Shown: positions 27,519-36,710 of the stretch, piece after piece
How the letters are laid out: each line of letters begins with the position of its first letter
Numbering within the stretch: position 1 is the stretch's first letter
Origin: Pseudomonas anguilliseptica
GTDB lineage: Bacteria; Pseudomonadota; Gammaproteobacteria; Pseudomonadales; Pseudomonadaceae
Length of the DNA stretch: 64,000 bases
Assembly: GCF_900105355.1 (NCBI RefSeq)
Contig: NZ_FNSC01000002.1
Span: 62,001 to 126,000 of the forward strand
Direction: 5' to 3'
The notes under the pieces: model-generated
Told to the model about the DNA's origin: nothing
The model's input: only the letters and a program-made list of their open reading frames with translations
The model's database searches: none
Program-made: the position numbers and the translations under genes

Positions 27519-28256
27519 ATGATTACCCGTGGCTTGCTTGATCAGTTGTTGAAATCCGGCCAGGACCTGATGCAGCAGAAATCCGCAGGCGGCTCGACCG
27601 GTGGCTTAGGTGGGGCTCTGGGCGGTTTGCTTGGCGGCACCGGTAAAGGTGGCCAGGGCGGTGATCTGGGTACGCTGCTCAAGGGGGCGGGTGGTGGCGC
27701 GCTGGCCGCCGGTGCGCTGGGCATGCTGCTGGGCAACAAGAGTGCACGCAAGATGGGTAGCAAGGCGCTGACCTATGGTGGCCTGGCCGCGCTCGGCGTG
27801 GTTGCCTACAAGGCTTACAACAACTGGCAGGCGCAGCAGGCCAATGCGCCGCAGGGTGAGCCACAAACCCTGGATCGTTTGCCGGCACCGCAGGCCGAGC
27901 TGCACAGTCAGGCAATTCTCAAGGCACTGGTCGGCGCGGCCAAAGCCGATGGCCATGTCGATGCTCGCGAGCGGCAGTTGATCGAAGGCGAGCTGGTCAA
28001 GCTCACCAGTGACGCCGAATTGCAGCATTGGCTGCAGGCCGAATTGAACAAGCCGCTGGACCCCGCCGAAATTGCCCGCGCGGCCAGTACGCCGGAAATG
28101 GCCGCAGAAATGTATATCGCCAGCGTACTGATGGTCGATGAAGAGCACTTTATGGAGCGCGCCTATCTGGAAGAGCTGGCTCGCCAGCTCAAGCTCGATC
28201 CGGCGCTAAAGGCCGAGCTTGAGGCTCAGGTGCGTCAAGAGCTGGTGGCCGGCTAA
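27519..28256 (+). CDS. DUF533 (YebE-like) membrane-associated protein
   Basis: A 245-residue protein. The start is the ATG at 27519 behind AGGGAG (27505-27510). The N-terminal 45 residues are followed by a Gly-rich stretch (GGSTGGLGGALGGLLGG) and a hydrophobic segment (GGALAAGALGMLLG, then ALTYGGLAALGVVAYKAY), and the C-terminal 120 residues are a TerB-like helical domain (AAKADGHVDARERQLIEGEL). The family is common in proteobacteria; its role is unknown. IS copy A ends about 70 bases upstream, so its promoter may have been changed. Confidence 0.85.
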   Translation: MITRGLLDQLLKSGQDLMQQKSAGGSTGGLGGALGGLLGGTGKGGQGGDLGTLLKGAGGGALAAGALGMLLGNKSARKMGSKALTYGGLAALGVVAYKAYNNWQAQQANAPQGEPQTLDRLPAPQAELHSQAILKALVGAAKADGHVDARERQLIEGELVKLTSDAELQHWLQAELNKPLDPAEIARAASTPEMAAEMYIASVLMVDEEHFMERAYLEELARQLKLDPALKAELEAQVRQELVAG

Positions 28257-28263
28257 TACCGCG

Positions 28264-28295
28264 TAGCGGCCATTTGCCAAGGGGTGTGGCCGCTA
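28264..28295. other. Hairpin after the DUF533 gene
   Basis: TAGCGGCCA and TGGCCGCTA form a nine-base-pair stem around a 14-base loop, with no T tract. It could slow or end transcription in either direction. Confidence 0.4.
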
Positions 28296-28309
28296 ACCGG
28301 CGGCCTCCC

Positions 28310-28315
28310 TATAAT
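28310..28315 (+). promoter_or_regulatory. Consensus -10 box (TATAAT) before the exported-protein gene
   Basis: A perfect TATAAT lies 33 bases before the ATG at 28348. The sequence 17 bases upstream (TGGCCG) is a poor -35 match. Confidence 0.4.
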
Positions 28316-28347
28316 TGGCGTTTTTCCTCGCTATGGATGGACGCCCG

Positions 28348-29142
28348 ATGCGCCGTACCTACACCAATTGTTTGCTGAGTCTGGCGCTGGTTCTTTTCAG
28401 CGCAATCGTGCATTCCGCGCCTGATATGGCGCTGACTCAAGTGCAGCTGGCGCAGGTGCAGGTGTTTCGCGCCAGTACTGATCTGTTTATCCATCGCGGT
28501 GAAGGCGGACATGCCGAGCTGGCGGCCAAGGTGCAGGCCGACCTGAGCAAGCTGCGGGAAAGCCTGACGACCTTGCAGGCGCAGCCGCTGACCGATTCGG
28601 CGCGCTTGGCGATGGAGCAGTTGCAGTCACCCTTGGCAGCCTTTACTGCATTGGTCGAGCAAACCCTAGCCTATAACCCCAGTGAGCCGGACCTGCCCTG
28701 GGAGTTCAACCTCCAGTACAGCAAGGCTCAGCGCGAGTTGGTGGCGGCTTTGGAGGCACTTGAGCAGCAACTGCTGAAAGGCCTGGCGCAGCCATTGTCT
28801 GCGGCGGATCTGCGTTTGCAAAGCCTGCCGGCCAAGGTGCAATACCTGGCGGCGCGCTACACCGCGCGGGCTTATGTTGGTGATATCGAGACCCTGCCCG
28901 AGCAACAGCAGCATTACCTGAATCAGGATATCGACGTGCTGGCCAAGCAGGTCGATACCGAACTCGCCACCCTGGCGACTGAATTGACCGGCGAGCAGCA
29001 ACAGCGTTTGCAGCGGGCGCAGACGCGCTGGAAGTTTATCTACTCGCGCCTGGTCGGCTACAACGACAACCTGGTGCCGCTGGTGGTCGAGCGGCATGCG
29101 GCCGAAATGGCGGACCAGTTGCTGCGCCTACGGGCTAAATAA
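28348..29142 (+). CDS. Exported helical protein of unknown function
   Basis: A 264-residue protein from the ATG at 28348, chosen because it starts the signal peptide (MRRTYTNCLLSLALVLFSA, cleavage near VHSA); in-frame starts lie upstream at 28315 and 28333. The mature protein is almost all alpha-helical and rich in Gln, Leu and Ala (for example LEALEQQLLKGLAQPLSAADLRLQSLPAKVQYL), resembling periplasmic helical-bundle sensor domains, but with no membrane anchor at its C-terminus. I do not recognise the family. It converges with the decayed diguanylate cyclase gene, ending only a few bases from it. Confidence 0.65.
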   Translation: MRRTYTNCLLSLALVLFSAIVHSAPDMALTQVQLAQVQVFRASTDLFIHRGEGGHAELAAKVQADLSKLRESLTTLQAQPLTDSARLAMEQLQSPLAAFTALVEQTLAYNPSEPDLPWEFNLQYSKAQRELVAALEALEQQLLKGLAQPLSAADLRLQSLPAKVQYLAARYTARAYVGDIETLPEQQQHYLNQDIDVLAKQVDTELATLATELTGEQQQRLQRAQTRWKFIYSRLVGYNDNLVPLVVERHAAEMADQLLRLRAK

Positions 29143-29145
29143 GCC

Positions 29146-30782
29146 TCATTGCTTGTAGGCCGAGTGGAACACTGCGCAGTTCTTGCCTGCATGCTTCGCC
29201 CGGTATAGGGCCTGGTCGGCCAGTTCCAGTGCTTCGGCCAGGTTGCTGCTGTCCAGCGGCCATAGCGCGCCGCCGATGCTGCAGCCAACCATAACCTGAT
29301 TGTTGCCCAGATCGACCGGCGCACTTAGCGCCGCGAGGGTGCGTTCGGCCACCGTTGTGCCTGACTCAGGGCTTCACCGCTGGGCACTTGGAGCACCATC
29401 AGGAACTCGTCACCACCCAGGCGTGCGGCCAGATCGCCTTCGCGCAGGCAGCTGCGCAGGCGTACCGCCACTTCACGTAGCAGCTGATCGCCTGCGGCAT
29501 GGCCGAACTGGTCGTTGATCGGCTTGAAACCATCCAGATCCAGATAGAACAACGCCAGGCAATTGCTGTTGGCCTGGCTGCGTTGCTGTGCGCGTGGTAA
29601 GTAGCTTTCCAGGGCGACTCGATTGGGCAGGCCGGTGAGCGCGTCCTGGTGAGCAAGGTTTTCCATGACGCCGAGGGCGTTTTGCTGGTGGGTCAGGCTT
29701 TCCACCAGATGGCGAATCGAGTTGCTGAGGATCTCGATCTCGCGGGTGCTTTTCAGTTCAGGGATAACGCTGATTTCACCAGCGCTAAGGCGATCCGCCG
29801 CTTCGGCAATCTGCCGCAAGGGGCGGGTGAAATAACCGGTCACCAGCCAGCCGAGTAGGGCGAACAGCAGCGCCAGGCCACTGCCCCAGAGCAGGATGTA
29901 GCGCGTTGTTTCGCGCGCCGGGGCGTAGGCTTCATCCAGTGGCTGGCGGGCGATCACCGTCCAGCCCAGGCCTTTGTAATCCATATGGCCCTGGCTTAGC
30001 GCCAGGCCCGTCAGGTACTGCTTGCCGTCCGGCTATTCCTGCACGGCCCAGAGGTCCTGGCGTTGCGCCACTTCGTTGAGGGCCGGCAGGTGCAGGCGTT
30101 GGCCAATCATTTCCTTGGGGGCGAGCAGCACGGTACGGTCTTGGCCGATCACGAAGAACTTGACATTGCGGCGCTTCTGGATCGGTTCGAGGATGGATAG
30201 GCGTACTTCGTCGGCCCATGACCAGGACAGGTGCGAAGCCAGCACGCCCACCAGGCTGCCATCCGCGGCAAACACTGGCAGGCTGATGTCGACGAACTTC
30301 ATCGCCTCGCCAGTCGGGTTGGGCAGCAGCTTGGCCAGTAGCACGGCCTCATGCACGTCGCCGATAAACACGGTTTTCTGCGCTTCCATGAAAACCGGGC
30401 GCTGGGCGATGCTGGCACCTTCCAGCACACCATCGCTGGAGGCCAGCACCGTGCCCTTGGTGTCGGTAAAGCCGATCCAGGCGATGCTGGGGAACTCGGT
30501 CTGCAGGCGGTCGAGCAATACGCGAACCTCGACGATATCGTCCGGCTGGCGCAGTGCGCGCAGTTTGCCGATCACCTGGAGCATGGCGGCGCGGCTCTGC
30601 ATGTCACGGTCCAGGCGGTCGACCATCATAAAGGAGACTTCGGCCAGGTCGCGGCCGACTTCCTCGCGGATACGCTGACTGGCGTCCTGGCCAATCAGGG
30701 CGCCGAGCAATCAGCTCAGACTGGCAACCAGCAGGGCGATCAAAATAGCAAAGCGACTACGCAGGCTGTGCGATGAACTCAT
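29146..30782 (-). pseudogene. Membrane diguanylate cyclase (sensor-HAMP-GGDEF), two nonsense codons and one frameshift
   Basis: The gene starts at the ATG at 30782 (MSSSHSLRSRFAILIALLVAS, transmembrane helix 1). An in-frame TGA stands at 30711-30713 (codon 24), where SLS-stop-LLGALIGQ would read through with Trp. A periplasmic Cache-like sensor domain follows. An in-frame TAG at 30033-30035 sits where VQE-stop-PDGKQYL again suggests Trp. Helix 2 (ILLWGSGLALLFALLGWLV), a HAMP linker and a GGDEF domain follow, with the intact signature ARLGGDEF. A one-base loss near 29350 then moves the last 65 residues (VAERTLAAL to the C-terminus) into another frame. It would have made cyclic di-GMP; it is now inactive unless the stops are read through. 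Confidence 0.85.
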
Positions 30783-31095
30783 GGCACGACGGCTCCTGTG
30801 GGCGGACAGGCAGTGTAAAGGCAGGCCTTAGAACCTGTTGACGATCTCGCGAGCTAGAGCCGGGCAAGGCAAAAACAGGCGAGGGAGCGGAGTGTACGAG
30901 CTGTACATGAGCATCCCGAGGCGGTTTTTAACGCAGCACGGCCGACGCGCAGCAGATAGTCGACAGGTTCTGAGTATAGTGCGCCGTTGGTCTGCACTGT
31001 TGTGCGCCAGCGCCAATTGCGGGCTGCAAGGGCTGATTCGACTGGGGTATACTCGCCGGCTTTTCCGAAAGTTTGACCTACGAGTGCTGCCAGCC
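30783..31095. other. Intergenic region between the cyclase pseudogene and prfB
   Basis: This 313-base region has no gene. About half is the MITE-like repeat listed next. A TATACT at 31048-31053 is a good -10 for prfB, while the -35 is not clear. Confidence 0.6.
30827..30974. repeat. MITE-like dispersed repeat with terminal inverted repeats
   Basis: A 148-base element whose ends pair: CTTAGAACCTGTTGAC on the left against the complement of GTCGACAGGTTCTGAG on the right, with AGAACCTGT/ACAGGTTCT perfect. The inside (GCGAGCTAGAGC, GGCAAGGC, AAAACAGGCGAGG, GAGCTGTACATGAGCATCCCGAG, TTTTTAACGCAGCA) matches from memory a non-coding intergenic repeat common in Pseudomonas. It has no coding capacity and may move with a transposase in trans. 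Confidence 0.7.
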
Positions 31096-32191
31096 ATGGA
31101 AATCAACCCGATCCTTAATAGCATCAAGGACCTGTCCGAGCGCACCCAGACTATTCGGGGGTATCTTTGACTACGATCACAAGCATGATCGTCTGGTCGA
31201 AGTAAACCGCGAACTCGAAGACCCGAACGTCTGGAACAAACCCGAATACGCCCAGAGCTTGGGCCGTGAGCGCGCCACGCTGGCGCAGATAGTCGAAACC
31301 ATCGACGATCTGACCGGCAGCCTGGCCGATTCGCGCGACCTGCTCGATATGGCCGTCGAAGAAGACGACCAGGGCGCGGTCGACGACGTCGCTGCTGAAA
31401 TCGAACGCCTGCGCGAAATTCTCGAGAAGTTGGAATTCCGCCGCATGTTCAGCCACGAGATGGACCCGAACAACTGCTACCTGGACATCCAGGCCGGCTC
31501 CGGCGGTACAGAAGCGCAAGATTGGGCCAATATCCTGCTGCGCATGTACCTGCGCTGGGCTGACAAGCGCGGTTTCAGCGCCGAGATCGTCGAGTTGTCC
31601 GAAGGTGAAGTCGCCGGTATCAAGGGCGCCACTGTGCATATAAAAGGCGAATACGCCTTTGGTTGGCTGCGTACCGAAATCGGCGTGCACCGTCTGGTGC
31701 GCAAGAGCCCGTTCGACTCAGGCGCCCGTCGCCACACCTCGTTCTCGGCGGTGTTCGTGTCGCCCGAGATCGACGACAAGGTCGAGATCGAGATCAATCC
31801 GTCGGACCTGCGCATCGATACCTATCGCTCCTCCGGCGCCGGTGGTCAGCACGTCAACACCACCGATTCGGCTGTACGTATCACCCACGTACCGACCAAC
31901 ACCGTGGTGGCGTGCCAGAACGAGCGCTCGCAGCACGCCAACAAGGACACCGCCATGAAAATGCTGCGGGCCAAGTTGTACGAGCTGGAAATGATGAAGC
32001 GCAACGCCGCGTCTCAGGCCCTGGAAGACTCCAAGTCGGATATCGGCTGGGGGCATCAGATTCGCTCCTACGTGCTTGATGACTCGCGCATCAAGGATCT
32101 GCGTACTGGCGTCGAACGCAGCGATTGCCAGAAGGTGCTCGATGGCGACCTCGACCAGTACCTCGAGGCCAGCCTGAAGCAGGGCCTTTGA
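31096..32191 (+). CDS. prfB: Peptide chain release factor 2, with programmed +1 frameshift
   Basis: RF2 ends translation at UGA and UAA. It starts at ATG 31096 ([20 protein letters not shown]). The reading frame meets TGA at 31168-31170 in the context GGGGGTATCTTTGAC. A Shine-Dalgarno-like purine run lies just before CTT-TGA, the standard self-regulating site: low RF2 lets the ribosome slip by one base and finish the protein. The joined product is 364 residues. It has the SPF anticodon-like motif in [15 protein letters not shown] and the catalytic GGQ in [15 protein letters not shown]. lysS follows, as in many bacteria. Confidence 0.97.
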
Positions 32192-32268
32192 TCCGTTCCC
32201 GCCGGAGTGAGCTCAGCTCGCTCCGGCCAGTAACCCCTTTGATTTAGATGCCAGGCAGATAGACGACC

Positions 32269-33771
32269 ATGAGCGACCAACAACTCGACCAGAACGAACT
32301 GCAACAGGACGAAAACAAGCTGATTGCCCAGCGCAAGGAAAAGCTTGCTGCCATCCGTGAGCAGGGCAATGCCTTCCCCAACGACTTCCGCCGCGACAAC
32401 TACTGCGCCGACCTGCAGAAACAGTACGCCGAGAAGACCAAGGAAGAGCTGGCCGAGGCTGCCATTCCGGTCAAGGTGGCCGGGCGCATCATGCTCAACC
32501 GTGGCTCGTTCATGGTGATTCAGGACATGACCGGACGCATCCAGCTCTACGTCAACCGCAAGACCCTCTCCGAAGAAACCCTGGCCGGGGTGAAAACCTG
32601 GGACATGGGCGACATCATCTCCGCCGTTGGCACTCTGGCTCGTTCCGGCAAGGGTGACCTGTATGTGGAAATGACCGACGTGCGCCTGCTGACCAAATCG
32701 CTGCGCCCGCTGCCGGACAAGCACCACGGCCTGAGCGACACCGAGCAGCGCTACCGCCAGCGCTATGTCGACCTGATCGTCAACGAAGATGTGCGCCAGA
32801 CTTTCCGCGTGCGTTCCCAGGTGATCGCCCACATCCGCAGCTTCCTGATGAAGCGCGACTTCCTCGAAGTCGAAACGCCGATGCTGCAGACCATTCCCGG
32901 CGGCGCTGCGGCCAAGCCGTTCGAGACCCACCACAACGCCCTGGATATGCAGATGTTCCTGCGTATCGCCCCGGAGCTGTACCTCAAGCGGCTTGTTGTT
33001 GGCGGGTTTGAAAAAGTGTTCGAGATCAACCGCAACTTCCGTAACGAAGGTGTTTCGACTCGGCACAATCCCGAGTTCACCATGCTCGAGTTCTACCAGG
33101 CCTACGCCGACTACGAAGACAACATGGACCTGACCGAGGAGCTGTTCCGCGAGTTGGCCCAGCTGATTCTGGGAACTACCGACGTGCCCTATGGCGACAA
33201 GGTGTTCCACTTCGGCGAGCCGTTCGTGCGCCTGTCGGTGTTCGACTCGATCCTCAAGTACAACCCGGAAATCACCGCTGCCGATCTCAACGACATCGAC
33301 CGCGCTCGTGAGATCGCCAAGAAGGCCGGCGCCAAGGTGCTCGGCTTCGAAGGCCTGGGCAAGCTGCAGGTGATGATTTTCGAGGAGCTGGTCGAGCACA
33401 AGCTGGAGCAGCCGCACTTCATTACCCGCTACCCGTTCGAAGTCTCGCCGCTGGCCCGTCGTAGCGACGACGATCCGAGCGTCACCGACCGCTTCGAGCT
33501 GTTTATCGGCGGCCGCGAAATCGCCAACGCCTACTCCGAGCTCAACGATGCCGAAGACCAGGCCGCGCGCTTTATGCAGCAGGTGGCCGACAAGGACGCC
33601 GGCGACGACGAGGCCATGCACTTCGACGCCGACTTCGTCCGCGCCCTGGAGTACGGCATGCCGCCGACAGCCGGTGAGGGTATTGGTATCGACCGTCTGG
33701 TGATGCTGCTGACCAATTCACCGTCGATTCGCGACGTGATCCTGTTCCCGCACATGCGCCCGCAGGCCTGA
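32269..33771 (+). CDS. lysS: Lysyl-tRNA synthetase, class II
   Basis: Charges tRNA-Lys. The 500-residue length is normal. The N-terminal OB-fold anticodon-binding domain (about 65-160, [20 protein letters not shown]) is followed by the class II core with motif 2 [21 protein letters not shown] and motif 3 [13 protein letters not shown] near the C-terminus. It lies 77 bases downstream of prfB and ends at a strong terminator. Confidence 0.97.
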   Translation: MSDQQLDQNELQQDENKLIAQRKEKLAAIREQGNAFPNDFRRDNYCADLQKQYAEKTKEELAEAAIPVKVAGRIMLNRGSFMVIQDMTGRIQLYVNRKTLSEETLAGVKTWDMGDIISAVGTLARSGKGDLYVEMTDVRLLTKSLRPLPDKHHGLSDTEQRYRQRYVDLIVNEDVRQTFRVRSQVIAHIRSFLMKRDFLEVETPMLQTIPGGAAAKPFETHHNALDMQMFLRIAPELYLKRLVVGGFEKVFEINRNFRNEGVSTRHNPEFTMLEFYQAYADYEDNMDLTEELFRELAQLILGTTDVPYGDKVFHFGEPFVRLSVFDSILKYNPEITAADLNDIDRAREIAKKAGAKVLGFEGLGKLQVMIFEELVEHKLEQPHFITRYPFEVSPLARRSDDDPSVTDRFELFIGGREIANAYSELNDAEDQAARFMQQVADKDAGDDEAMHFDADFVRALEYGMPPTAGEGIGIDRLVMLLTNSPSIRDVILFPHMRPQA

Positions 33772-33779
33772 TGTTGCTA

Positions 33780-33801
33780 AGCCGCCTCCGGGCGGCTTTT
33801 T
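33780..33801 (+). terminator. Rho-independent terminator after lysS
   Basis: AGCCGCC and GGCGGCT form a seven-base-pair stem with a TCCG loop, followed by TTTTT. Confidence 0.9.
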
Positions 33802-33845
33802 ATTACCTGACTTTTTATTGCCTGCAGATGGATTGTTTTTGCGAT

Positions 33846-33867
33846 TTACTGACTAAGTCATTAGTAA
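33846..33867. promoter_or_regulatory. Palindromic operator candidate before the TetR gene
   Basis: TGACTAAGTCA (33850-33860) is an 11-base palindrome with one central base, flanked by TTACT and AGTAA. It lies about 32 bases before the regulator's start, the usual place for TetR self-repression. Confidence 0.5.
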
Positions 33868-33898
33868 TCTTGAATAAACGACAGAGGATCGTCCTGCT

Positions 33899-34612
33899 GT
33901 GACAGCTAAGCCCGCCCAAGAAAGCGCCACCCTGGTGGCCAACGCCGTCGCTGAGAGCGTGCAGTACCACGGCCGCAAAGCCAGCCGACAGGGCAGTGAA
34001 CAGCGCCGTCAGGCCATTCTCGATGCCGCCATGCGCATTATCGTGCGTGAAGGCGTACGTGCCGTCCGCCATCGTGCGGTGGCTGCAGAAGCCGAAGTAC
34101 CTCTCTCGGCGACTACTTATTACTTCAAAGACATCAACGATCTGATCACCGATACCTTCGCTCAGTTCGTTGAGCGCAGCGCGGCGCACATGGGCCAGTT
34201 CTGGAGCAGTACCGAAGGGCTGCTGCGTGAGCAGGTTAGCCGCCTGGATGGCAGCGCCGAGGCGCGTCGGCGTCTGGCCAATGAGATTGCCCGGTTAGCC
34301 GTGGAGTATGTGCGCCAGCAGTTGCTGACTCGTCGTGAACACCTGCTGGCCGAGCAGGCCTTTCAGCAGGAGGCTTTGCTTAACCCGCGCCTGCACGGGC
34401 TGTTGCGCGCCCATCGGCAGATTCTGCTGCAAGGCGTGACGCACTTCTTCGAGGTGCTGGGTTCGCAGCAGGCGGAGCAGGATGCCAAGCTCTTGACGGC
34501 GATTATTGTGCGCATGGAGTATCAGGGCCTGCTCGATGGTGTCGATCATCTGGACAGTGAAGAGATGTTGGCCATGCTTAAACGTTATATGCATCTGGTG
34601 CTGGGGCTATAG
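33899..34612 (+). CDS. TetR family transcriptional regulator
   Basis: A 237-residue regulator from GTG 33899, with AGAGGA 11-16 bases upstream. After a 35-residue leader, the helix-turn-helix domain covers about residues 38-90 (RRQAILDAAMRIIVREGVRAVRHRAVAAEAEVPLSATTYYF without the rest). The C-terminal 140 residues are helical and should bind an unknown ligand and dimerise. It may control itself and the following lipoprotein gene (30 bases downstream). Confidence 0.9.
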   Translation: MTAKPAQESATLVANAVAESVQYHGRKASRQGSEQRRQAILDAAMRIIVREGVRAVRHRAVAAEAEVPLSATTYYFKDINDLITDTFAQFVERSAAHMGQFWSSTEGLLREQVSRLDGSAEARRRLANEIARLAVEYVRQQLLTRREHLLAEQAFQQEALLNPRLHGLLRAHRQILLQGVTHFFEVLGSQQAEQDAKLLTAIIVRMEYQGLLDGVDHLDSEEMLAMLKRYMHLVLGL

Positions 34613-34642
34613 CCCACTAAATCCGTTCACAAGGAGAGCTGA

Positions 34643-35193
34643 ATGAAAGCCTGGCGCGCGCTGCTTGCCGTGTCCTTCCTGCTGCTTGGTGGCTGTCTGG
34701 TGACCTTCAAGGACCCGATTCCCGCCAATGAAGCTGCCCCGATTCCCTTGCTCGGCGAGTGGTCGCGCAAGACGAGTGGGGCGAGCAGCTGTATCTGCAG
34801 ATCACCCGTGCCGGCTCCAACGTCTATAAGGCGCGGGCTTATGTCGACAGCCTGGATAACCTCGACAGTGTTGAAGAATACGGCTTCACCGTGGCCCACC
34901 ATGGCCGTCGCTGGTACCTTTCGGCCGGCCTGCCGAAAAGCCTGGGGGCAAACTTCGCCATCGCTGGCTTCGAGCTGACCACCAACAATGAATTGGTGAT
35001 CTACAACCTGGATGTCGACCGGGTCCTTCAGGAGCTGGAGCAGGGCGCGTTGCAGGGTGAGGTGATTGATGGCGCTGAAGGCGATGGCGTGCTGATCAGC
35101 AGTCCGCTGGAGCAGGTGTTCAGCTACCTCGACGATCAGGCCAATTCGGATGTATTTATCGAGGTCGCGCGTTATCAGCGGGCGGGCGACTAG
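34643..35193 (+). pseudogene. Outer-membrane lipoprotein gene with single-base frameshift
   Basis: The start at 34643, behind AAGGAGAG, gives a lipoprotein signal ending in the lipobox LLGGC (Cys 18). The first frame reads PIPLLGEWSRK and then runs into unlike sequence. The other frame continues from about 34772 with DEWGEQLYLQITRAGSNVYKARAYVDS to a stop at 35191. One extra G in AAGACGAG near 34771 would join them as RKDEWGEQLYL. The whole product would be about 183 residues, function unknown. Either a recent mutation or a sequencing slip. Confidence 0.7.
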
Positions 35194-35210
35194 TGAGTGA
35201 TGGGGAGCGC

Positions 35211-36506
35211 ATGAACAGTCACACCGGGTTGGACGATTATCAGTTGATCGTGCGCGCGCTGTCCGACCGTCTGGTCGAAGCGCAGACGCCGATTCGCGTG
35301 CTGGACGCGGTGAAATGGGATGACTCGATCCGCAGCGAGTTTCTCAAGCATAAAGGCAAGAAGCTGCCCGCCGTCGACCATGCCTACTACGCCAACCGGC
35401 CGCTGCCCTTTGATACGTCGGCAAAGAAGCTGGAGTTCCAGAATATCGAGCGTGACATCACCCGCCAGCTCGGCCAGTTCAACCCGGTGGGCAAGATCAT
35501 GCGGCGCATGTGCCGCGAGTACCGCATGGTCATTCGCATGCTTGAAGCACGCGGCACCGAGGACTTTGGTCTGATCAGCCAGGAGCTCTACGGCGCGGCT
35601 TCCGACGCCTTCCATGCAGGCGATCCGACTCTGGCCGACCTGGGCCTGATGTTTTCCGACTTCCTCAATAACATCGACAAGCGCGGCGACCTCAAGGACG
35701 AAGCCAAGACCCTGACCGCCAAAGAGGCCGTCAACCTGCTGCAGCATCGTCTGAACAAGGTGTTTGGTGAGGAGGAGAGTACTATTCGGGTGTTTGAGTC
35801 CGACGGTATTCTCGCCGATGCGGCCGCTGGTGCCGATTACATCAAGATCCGCGCCGATGCGATGTTCAATGAGCGCGATGTAAAAGCCCTGGAAGTGCAT
35901 GAGGGGCTGGTGCATGTGGCCACCACCCTGAATGGCTTAAGCCAACCGGTCTGCACCTTTCTGGCCAAGGGCCCGCCCTCGTCCACGGTGACCCAGGAAG
36001 GCTTGGCGATTTTGATGGAAGTGATCACCTTCGCCTCTTACCCAACCCGTCTACGCAAGCTGACCAATCGCACCCGTGCCATCCATATGGCCGAAGAGGG
36101 CGCGGATTTCCTGCAGGTCTTCGATTTCTACCGCGAACAAGGCTTCAGTCAGGAAGACAGCTACAGCAACGGCAGCCGCGTGTTCCGGGGCTCTACCCCC
36201 AACGGCCTGCCTTTCACCAAGGATCTGTCCTATTTGAAAGGCTTCATCATGATTTACAACTACATCCAGCTGGCCGTGCGCAAAGGCAAGCTGGAGCAGA
36301 TTCCGCTGTTATTCTGCGGCAAGACCACCCTGGAAGACATGCGCACCCTACGCCAGTTGGTGGATGAAGGGCAGGTTGTTGCACCCAAGTACCTGCCGCC
36401 GCAATTCAGTGACCTCAATTCGCTGTCGGCCTGGATGTGCTTCTCCAATTTTTTGAACCACCTAAGCCTTGATCGGATCGAAGCCGACTACGCCAATATC
36501 CTCTGA
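35211..36506 (+). CDS. DUF1704 family metallopeptidase-like protein (QEGLA motif, MATCAP-related)
   Basis: A 431-residue cytoplasmic protein from ATG 35211 behind GGGGAG; a GTG at 35193 overlapping the previous stop is an alternative. Bacterial members are annotated as flavohemoglobin expression-modulating QEGLA motif proteins. The family is related to the eukaryotic tubulin carboxypeptidase MATCAP and has the zinc-type motif HExxxH, here His230-Glu-Gly-Leu-Val-His235. The named motif is also present (TQEGLAILMEV, about residue 260). Protease activity has not been shown for bacterial members that I know of. Confidence 0.85.
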   Translation: MNSHTGLDDYQLIVRALSDRLVEAQTPIRVLDAVKWDDSIRSEFLKHKGKKLPAVDHAYYANRPLPFDTSAKKLEFQNIERDITRQLGQFNPVGKIMRRMCREYRMVIRMLEARGTEDFGLISQELYGAASDAFHAGDPTLADLGLMFSDFLNNIDKRGDLKDEAKTLTAKEAVNLLQHRLNKVFGEEESTIRVFESDGILADAAAGADYIKIRADAMFNERDVKALEVHEGLVHVATTLNGLSQPVCTFLAKGPPSSTVTQEGLAILMEVITFASYPTRLRKLTNRTRAIHMAEEGADFLQVFDFYREQGFSQEDSYSNGSRVFRGSTPNGLPFTKDLSYLKGFIMIYNYIQLAVRKGKLEQIPLLFCGKTTLEDMRTLRQLVDEGQVVAPKYLPPQFSDLNSLSAWMCFSNFLNHLSLDRIEADYANIL

Positions 36507-36535
36507 AAGCTGCTGCGCTCGATCATGCGGCGTTG

Positions 36536-36593
36536 AAGATGAGGCCGGAGATGCTCATTTACAGCAGTAAACTCCGCTTTCCGGCCTCATCTT
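36536..36593. terminator. Long perfect hairpin after the DUF1704 gene
   Basis: AAGATGAGGCCGGA pairs perfectly with TCCGGCCTCATCTT across a 30-base loop that itself contains TTTAC/GTAAA. It begins 30 bases after the stop. The symmetric A/T edges suggest a terminator working in both directions. Confidence 0.55.
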
Positions 36594-36710
36594 TGCCTTG
36601 CCTGCTCTTCGCTCGCGACGCTTTCATCCAGTGAGGTCAGGTCGTTTTGCAGCCCGGATGGCATCCGGGGAGCCTTCACCGAATCCTCGTCTAATTGCCA
36701 GGAGCCCTGC

